From a bacterium (lineage in GTDB: Bacteria > UBP14 > UBA6098 > B30-G16): 10,652 nt of DNA. Position 1 is the stretch's first letter. Every line of letters starts with the position of its first letter. The stretch is taken from positions 1 through 10,652 of the forward strand of contig JAUXEQ010000029.1 in NCBI GenBank assembly GCA_030620455.1. Reading direction: 5' to 3'. A model generated the notes under the pieces. It was not told the DNA's origin. It worked only from the letters and a program-made list of their open reading frames with translations, and searched no databases. Below are positions 6,606 to 10,652 of this stretch, piece after piece. Position numbers and translations under genes: made by a program.

Positions 6606-7544
6606 TCACTTAATAGCTAACATTCGATCTATTGTAACTCTGGCTCGGTTCGCAATTGCATCCGGTATGTTAATTTCGTAAATTTGTTCATCGAGTGTAC
6701 GAAGAACTTTTTCAAGTGTTATAAGTTTCATATTTGAGCAAATTGCATGCTCATAAATAGGATACACGGATGTTCCCGGAAATTCAACATTAATGCGTTG
6801 AATAAGACCGTATTCGGTTACAAGAACCACAGTTTGTTTTGGGTGATCTCGAACATATCTATACATTGCACTCGTGGAACCGATAAGATCCGACAGTTCC
6901 TGAACTTCTATTTTAACCTCCGGATGTGCAATAATCACTGTATTAGGATGCATTTTTCTTGCATTTAATATATCTTGAGCAGTAATTCTGTCATGAACGT
7001 AACAATGACCATCCCAACATACAATGTTTTCTCTCCCAGTTATCCTCTTTGTATACGCACATAGATTTTTATCTGGCACGAAAATTATTCCTTGCTCTTT
7101 TGGAAAGGATTCTACAATCTTGACAGAATTTGCACTTGTACATACAATATCTGAAACAGATTTAACTTCAGCTGTAGAATTTATGTATGTTACTACTTTG
7201 TAACCAGGATATTTACCTTTCATTCTTATAACATCCTCAGCAGTAGCATGGGCTGCCAGAGGACAACCTGCCTGAATCTCTGGAATTAAAACCATTTTGT
7301 CGGGATTAATTATTTGGGCTGTCTCTGCCATAAACATTACACCACAGAATACAATTATAGGTGCGTCGGTATTTACTACCTCTCGTGCAAGTTCGAGAGA
7401 ATCGCCAACAATATCCGCAATCTGCTGTACTTCTATACGTTGATAGCTGTGAGCAATAATAACGGCTCCAATATTGCGTTTGGCTTTATCTATTCTTTTT
7501 GCTATTTCTTTCTTTGATAACCTTGAATATTCAAATATGTCCAT
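6606..7544 (-). CDS. nadA: Quinolinate synthase NadA
   Basis: NadA condenses iminoaspartate with dihydroxyacetone phosphate to quinolinate, the first committed precursor of NAD, using an oxygen-sensitive 4Fe-4S cluster. The 312 residues are full length for the compact, non-enterobacterial form. Family blocks include AHSYQRIEVQQIADIVGDSL (31-50), FCGVMFMAETA (66-76), YINSTAEVK (120-128), PDKNL (157-161) and HPE (207-209). The three cluster cysteines, placed by comparison with E. coli NadA, are C94 (IQAGCPL), C181 (WDGHCYVHD) and C269 (HAICSNM). The start is ATG at 7544 with GAGGG about 4 nt upstream. It is the first gene of the leftward set ahead of Nudix-TrmI and the nuclease. No nadB or nadC is visible here. 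Confidence 0.97.
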   Translation of the reverse strand: MDIFEYSRLSKKEIAKRIDKAKRNIGAVIIAHSYQRIEVQQIADIVGDSLELAREVVNTDAPIIVFCGVMFMAETAQIINPDKMVLIPEIQAGCPLAAHATAEDVIRMKGKYPGYKVVTYINSTAEVKSVSDIVCTSANSVKIVESFPKEQGIIFVPDKNLCAYTKRITGRENIVCWDGHCYVHDRITAQDILNARKMHPNTVIIAHPEVKIEVQELSDLIGSTSAMYRYVRDHPKQTVVLVTEYGLIQRINVEFPGTSVYPIYEHAICSNMKLITLEKVLRTLDEQIYEINIPDAIANRARVTIDRMLAIK

Positions 7545-7568
7545 TTTTCCCTCAGATTGTTTTGATTA

Positions 7569-7596
7569 AATATAATTACTCAATTTAAAAGAGCAA
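7569..7596 (-). promoter_or_regulatory. Candidate nadA promoter
   Basis: On the minus strand, TTGCTC (7596-7591) and TATATT (7574-7569) are 16 bp apart; the -10 matches TATAAT at five of six bases. It would start transcription about 20 bases before the nadA start codon. The whole region is AT-rich, so chance matches are likely. Confidence 0.35.
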
Positions 7597-7620
7597 AATT
7601 CATTCGGAATCTATTTTCTT

Positions 7621-7649
7621 TTGCTGCATAATTAGGTACTTGGTATAAT
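7621..7649 (+). promoter_or_regulatory. Candidate promoter of the DUF362 operon
   Basis: TTGCTG (7621-7626) and a perfect TATAAT (7644-7649) are separated by 17 bp. Transcription would begin near 7656 and leave a leader of roughly 100 nt before the GTG at 7761. The -35 elements of this and the nadA candidate are back to back, 24 bp apart, so one regulator could act on both. The leader holds only one short imperfect hairpin (TCCAA/TTGGA, about 7697-7715) and no riboswitch that I recognise. Confidence 0.4.
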
Positions 7650-7747
7650 ATAAGAAAAATTTTCAGGTTGATTTTAAATATTATTTCTTAATTTGTCCAA
7701 AACGAAATCTTGGAAATAAATATTATATCTTAGATAGATTAATTAAT

Positions 7748-7754
7748 GGGGGAG
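7748..7754 (+). promoter_or_regulatory. Shine-Dalgarno deciding a GTG start
   Basis: GGGGGAG ends 6 nt before GTG at 7761. It overlaps the ATG at 7746 and abuts the ATG at 7755, so it cannot serve either of them. This favours GTG 7761 as the true start of the DUF362 protein. Confidence 0.65.
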
Positions 7755-7760
7755 ATGCGT

Positions 7761-8810
7761 GTGAAGAAGATATTATTTGAGTGTGCAGGTACTGATATTA
7801 AAAGTAATATAAAAGCATTGCAAAGGTTATTGGATCAAATAGAATTCCCATATAAAAAGGGCGCAACAGTTGGTCTTAAGCTTCATTGGGGTGAAATTGG
7901 AAACCTATATTTTCTTTCCGAAAAATATGCTGCCGTAATTGTGCAGTGGCTTAAAAAAAATGAAGTAAAACCGTTTATTTTCGATACGACTGTGCTTTAT
8001 TCAGGTGGTCGCAGAACTGGTGTGGATTCTCTTATGACTGCATACGAACACGGTTATACACCGCAAAACATGGGTTGTCCCGTTGTAATTGGAGATGGAA
8101 TCGGTGGGATGGATGTTGTAAAAATTAAATCTGGATTCTTTCATTTTAAGGATACTGTTGAAGTTGGGTCCATAATAAATCAAGCACAGGGATTTATTAT
8201 TTTCTCGCATTTTAAAGGTCATCTTGGGTCAGGATTCGGAGGAGCAATAAAAAATCTTTCGATGGGATTTGCATCACGGGCTCAAAAACAGCTTATGCAT
8301 TCCGACGCACATCCCGAATTGAATCGATCGAAGTGCATCCGATGTGGAATGTGCATCGATATTTGTCCCGAGAAAGCAGTGAGTTGGAATGAAAATAAAT
8401 TTCCAATTTTTGATCTCGATAAATGCATTGGATGTGCTCACTGTATAGCAATTTGTCCTGTGGCAGCTTTGAAAGTTTTCTGGCGAATTAGCCATGAAGC
8501 TTTTCAGGAACGCTTAGTTGAAACTGCTGCAGCTGTGTGGAATGTTATTAAAAACAAAAGTATTCTTATTAACGCACTTATTAATATTTCCTCTGAATGT
8601 GATTGCATGAAAGGAAAAAATTCGATTATAGCCGATGATGTTGGTTTTATTTCAGGTTACGATCCTTTTGAAATTGATGCTGAATCGTTGAGATTAATAG
8701 GTTCTGAAGTTTTCGATCGAGCCCATCCAGATATTCCATGGCGATCCCAGTTTGAATATGCTGTAAAAATTGGTATGGCAGATAAAAATATCCTTAACGT
8801 TATCCCATGA
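7761..8810 (+). CDS. DUF362 protein with two 4Fe-4S ferredoxin motifs
   Basis: The 349-residue protein combines a DUF362 domain with a bacterial ferredoxin pair. DUF362 blocks include VGLKLHWGEIGN, IFDTTVLYSGGRRTGVDSL, AYEHGYTPQNMG, IIFSHFKGHLGSGFGGAIKNL and, near the C-terminus, CDCMKGK and IIADDVGFISGYDPFEIDAES. Two CX2CX2CX3CP motifs (C192/195/198/202 and C222/225/228/232) sit inside the domain and should bind two 4Fe-4S clusters. Such proteins are inferred to be cytoplasmic electron carriers or redox enzymes; no reaction is firmly established for this type. The start is GTG 7761 with GGGGGAG 6 nt upstream; ATG 7746 would add five residues and has no ribosome binding site of its own. The stop overlaps the next start as ATGA. 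Confidence 0.9.
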   Translation: MKKILFECAGTDIKSNIKALQRLLDQIEFPYKKGATVGLKLHWGEIGNLYFLSEKYAAVIVQWLKKNEVKPFIFDTTVLYSGGRRTGVDSLMTAYEHGYTPQNMGCPVVIGDGIGGMDVVKIKSGFFHFKDTVEVGSIINQAQGFIIFSHFKGHLGSGFGGAIKNLSMGFASRAQKQLMHSDAHPELNRSKCIRCGMCIDICPEKAVSWNENKFPIFDLDKCIGCAHCIAICPVAALKVFWRISHEAFQERLVETAAAVWNVIKNKSILINALINISSECDCMKGKNSIIADDVGFISGYDPFEIDAESLRLIGSEVFDRAHPDIPWRSQFEYAVKIGMADKNILNVIP

Positions 8811-9481
8811 TAATTTCTCCAGAATACATATCGCTCGTAAAGAATATTGGTGCGATCATCTACGGTGTGGGTGAGGAAACAGAACTGAAAAATCTTGAAT
8901 GGTTAGCAAATCAGTTTGAGCAAAGAATATTGGGAATTACACCTTCATTATGGGGATCTTTTGAAGAACGGGGAAAAATTCGCTATTTAGATTATCCCTT
9001 CACTAAATTTGATGAAACAATAAGCACTATATCAGAAAAGACCAACATCGAAACTAAATCTATTGAAGTAATTGCGTTTGCTTCGGCTTTTGCATGTCCG
9101 ATAATATTACTCTCTAGACTTGCTTCGGAGAATTTCAGTAAAATCGGTCAATTCATTTTCAAAGCGGAACCACCGAATAAACGCAATTTAAAACGGATTT
9201 TAAGTATCTGTGTGAATGCTGGTACAGATATTCATGCATGGTCTCAGAAAAGCGCTCAGATATATTTTAGGGATAAAAAAAGCTGGAGTGATTCAATGAT
9301 AGAACGACGCAAACTTTCGAAAGATTATTCCCAGAAAAGGTTTTGGCGGTTTGGGAACGGCAGGGGAGATTGGCCAATTTTCTTTTATTTAGACCTTTTA
9401 ATGTTAGCGAAAGATTTGAAAGATTTTCAAGATATTCCAATTTGGTCTTTAGTCCCGGCATGTATTATATATCCTATATGA
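8807..9481 (+). CDS. Unrecognised 224-residue protein
   Basis: I do not recognise a family. The start overlaps the DUF362 stop (ATGA, 8807-8810) and the stop overlaps the next start (ATGA, 9478-9481). This tight coupling, with no separate Shine-Dalgarno, strongly supports a real gene. Visible features are a mixed alpha/beta-looking N-terminus (1-85), a hydrophobic stretch around 86-104 (IEVIAFASAFACPIILL region) that could be a buried helix rather than a membrane span, three isolated cysteines (C97, C135, C219) with no metal motif, and a strongly basic, aromatic segment at 155-183 (RDKKSW to RFGNGRGDWP). There is no signal peptide, Walker motif or kinase signature. It probably acts with one or both neighbours; the role is unknown. 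Confidence 0.8.
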   Translation: MIISPEYISLVKNIGAIIYGVGEETELKNLEWLANQFEQRILGITPSLWGSFEERGKIRYLDYPFTKFDETISTISEKTNIETKSIEVIAFASAFACPIILLSRLASENFSKIGQFIFKAEPPNKRNLKRILSICVNAGTDIHAWSQKSAQIYFRDKKSWSDSMIERRKLSKDYSQKRFWRFGNGRGDWPIFFYLDLLMLAKDLKDFQDIPIWSLVPACIIYPI

Positions 9482-10410
9482 GAAAGTTTCCTAAACATGC
9501 ATTTATCCTTGCAGCGGGATTTGGTTCAAGACTCAAACCGCTTACAAATTTTTGGCCTAAGGCTTTACTACCTATTGTTGGCATACCAGCTTTGAAAGTT
9601 CTTGGTAAAAAGCTATATGAATCGGGTATAACTCAAATTGCTATAAACACACATTATCACAATGCTCAGATCGAAAGCTTTGCCTCAAAATTTAAGATAA
9701 AATGTATTACAGAGAATAAAATTCTGGGCACAGCTGGAGGATTAGGAAACATGTATAGCAAAATCCTCCCAGAAACTACAGTGCTCGTTCATAATTGCGA
9801 TATTATAGAAAGCTTTAATTTATTAAAAGCTTATGAATTTCATAAGGATTCAAATGCGAAAGTAACACTAATAACGATTGACAATAATCGCACAAATAAT
9901 GTTATAACTGAAGCAGGAACAGTTATAGGTTTTGATTCTGAATTCTTGTCTAAAAATTCGTCGATTAAGAAATTAACTTATTCCGGGGTTGGTTTTTTTA
10001 ACGCGGATGTTCTCGATTCGTTTTCTAATAAAGGCTTTGTAGAGCTAACAGAGGCACTAAAACCTTGGGTTGAAAAGGGCTTTGTCCGAGTATATGAAGA
10101 GAATGAGTTCTGGTTAGACTTTGGAGATTTAAAAAATTATATCAAGTTACACCGAGAAGTATTAGTCGATTCTGCAATTAAGCATCCTCTTGGAGGAAAA
10201 TTAACTTTTATTGAAAGTGATGTAAAAACTACAGATTCAGTATACCTTAGGGGTTTCGTTTATGTGGGTTCAAAGGCTAAATTACATCCAGAAATATATT
10301 TGGAAAATTGTATTGTTTTCCCCAATACAATCGTTGAAACAGGAAAATATGAAAACTGTATTATTTTCACGTCTCCTATTGATGGTGAGACTGTAATTGT
10401 TAAACCTTAG
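9478..10410 (+). CDS. Sugar-phosphate nucleotidyltransferase (NTP_transferase, COG1208-like)
   Basis: The 310-residue protein is an NTP:sugar-1-phosphate nucleotidyltransferase making an activated NDP-sugar. The N-terminal signature is LAAGFGSRLKPLT (11-23) with PKALLP (27-32). LGTAGGL (83-89), metal-binding D108 (HNCD), TYSGVGFFNADVL (167-179) and the second metal site FWLDFGDLKNY (221-231, D224) follow. Residues 253-305 look like a short left-handed beta-helix tail (VYVGSKAKLHP, ENCIVFPNTIV). It resembles ManC/MurU-type enzymes in COG1208; the sugar and base cannot be told. In place of the common NGD motif it has NCD (106-108). The start is ATG 9478, overlapping the previous stop. The frame stays open upstream to 9343, but that would overlap the preceding gene by 139 bases and add residues before the expected N-terminus. 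Confidence 0.88.
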   Translation: MRKFPKHAFILAAGFGSRLKPLTNFWPKALLPIVGIPALKVLGKKLYESGITQIAINTHYHNAQIESFASKFKIKCITENKILGTAGGLGNMYSKILPETTVLVHNCDIIESFNLLKAYEFHKDSNAKVTLITIDNNRTNNVITEAGTVIGFDSEFLSKNSSIKKLTYSGVGFFNADVLDSFSNKGFVELTEALKPWVEKGFVRVYEENEFWLDFGDLKNYIKLHREVLVDSAIKHPLGGKLTFIESDVKTTDSVYLRGFVYVGSKAKLHPEIYLENCIVFPNTIVETGKYENCIIFTSPIDGETVIVKP

Positions 10411-10423
10411 AACGAGTTTTCTT

Positions 10424-10433
10424 TGGGTACCCA
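10424..10433. repeat. Perfect 10-bp palindrome between convergent genes
   Basis: TGGGTACCCA lies in the 43-bp gap between the nucleotidyltransferase stop and the thiC-like stop. It has no loop of its own and only a short T-run (GATTTTC) after it, so it is not a classic terminator. It could act as a protein-binding site or be chance. Confidence 0.3.
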
Positions 10434-10453
10434 GATTTTCAGCGACTATACTT

Positions 10454-10652
10454 TTAAATTTCCTGTTTTTCGTTAGTCTTTTTGGGCAGAGCTTCCTTGG
10501 TCAATTTTAATGCACAAAATTCACCGCACATCGTGCAGACTTCCTCATCCGACGGTGGAAGAGCGTCGCGTATGAAGCTTGCGCGTTTGGGATCGATTGC
10601 CAATGAAATCTGTCTTTCCCAATTAAGATCGAATCGAGCTTTGCTCATTTGA
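10454..10652 (-). CDS. thiC: ThiC (phosphomethylpyrimidine synthase) or ThiC-like paralog, C-terminal fragment
   Basis: ThiC is a radical-SAM enzyme that converts aminoimidazole ribotide to the thiamin pyrimidine HMP-P, with its cluster cysteines at the extreme C-terminus. The last 65 residues are visible and the frame stays open to the window edge. MSKARFDLNWERQISLAIDP is the family's block before the cluster motif, so its Met is internal and not a start. CTMCGEFCALK follows: CX2CX3C, one residue shorter than the CX2CX4C of E. coli ThiC, as I recall for anaerobe-type members. The anaerobic paralogs BzaA/B/F, which make benzimidazole for cobamides from the same substrate, share this C-terminal architecture and cannot be excluded. 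It is convergent with the nucleotidyltransferase gene. Confidence 0.87.
   Translation of the reverse strand, partial: QMSKARFDLNWERQISLAIDPKRASFIRDALPPSDEEVCTMCGEFCALKLTKEALPKKTNEKQEI

Noticed and set aside
7545..7760. Possible riboswitch or small RNA in the divergent intergenic region
   Set aside because: I see no conserved riboswitch core and only short AT-rich inverted repeats, which are expected by chance at this composition.
9343..9477. Upstream in-frame extension of the nucleotidyltransferase (45 more residues)
   Set aside because: It would overlap the preceding gene by 139 bases, and the conserved LAAGFGSR signature should lie about 10 residues from the start. ATG 9478 with the ATGA overlap fits far better.
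10646..10648. Met codon as a start of a 64-residue minus-strand gene
   Set aside because: The residues that follow are the well-known C-terminal block of ThiC and the frame is open to the window edge, so this Met is internal.
1..10652. Mobile elements, CRISPR arrays, tRNA or rRNA genes, defence islands
   Set aside because: No transposase, integrase, regularly spaced repeat, cloverleaf or rRNA-like stretch is visible. The AddB-like nuclease alone does not make a defence system.

Overview
The window is AT-rich bacterial chromosome with ordinary housekeeping and accessory genes. I see no phage, insertion sequence, CRISPR array, tRNA or rRNA. A 30-codon basic protein beginning MPCGRKRK, of the AURKAIP1/COX24 (mS38/bS22-like) type, is typical of small ribosomal proteins in the Bacteroidota/FCB assemblage. 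Good Shine-Dalgarno sequences stand before several starts, including a TTG and a GTG start, and this argues against Bacteroidota proper. Quinolinate synthase, a DUF362 ferredoxin-like protein and an anaerobe-style ThiC C-terminus suggest an oxygen-sensitive metabolism. My best inference is an uncultivated FCB-related or neighbouring candidate phylum; the species cannot be fixed from this sequence.

Layout. (1) 1-2291, plus strand: the 3' part of lipA (lipoyl synthase), a YraN/UPF0102 nuclease-fold protein, the tiny ribosomal-type protein (1135-1227), a YfcE/MJ0936-type phosphodiesterase and a seven-helix DUF4203-like membrane protein. (2) 2335-7544, minus strand, transcribed right to left: nadA, then a fused zinc-ribbon/Nudix/TrmI protein, then an AddB/RecB-like PD-(D/E)XK nuclease. 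The last two genes are separated by 1 nt. (3) 7545-7760: divergent intergenic region with back-to-back promoter candidates. (4) 7761-10410, plus strand: DUF362 iron-sulfur protein, an unrecognised 224-residue protein and a sugar-nucleotidyltransferase, each joined to the next by an ATGA overlap. (5) 10454-10652, minus strand: the 3' end of thiC or a thiC-like gene, running off the window.

How the genes fit. Several products depend on Fe-S clusters (LipA, NadA, the DUF362 protein, ThiC, and by its cysteines the AddB-like nuclease). The most unusual object is the single 436-residue reading frame joining a Nudix hydrolase to a tRNA m1A58 methyltransferase. It lies between NAD biosynthesis (nadA) and a DNA-repair-type nuclease. 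The ATGA-linked DUF362/unknown/nucleotidyltransferase set is the second place where an undescribed function could lie.
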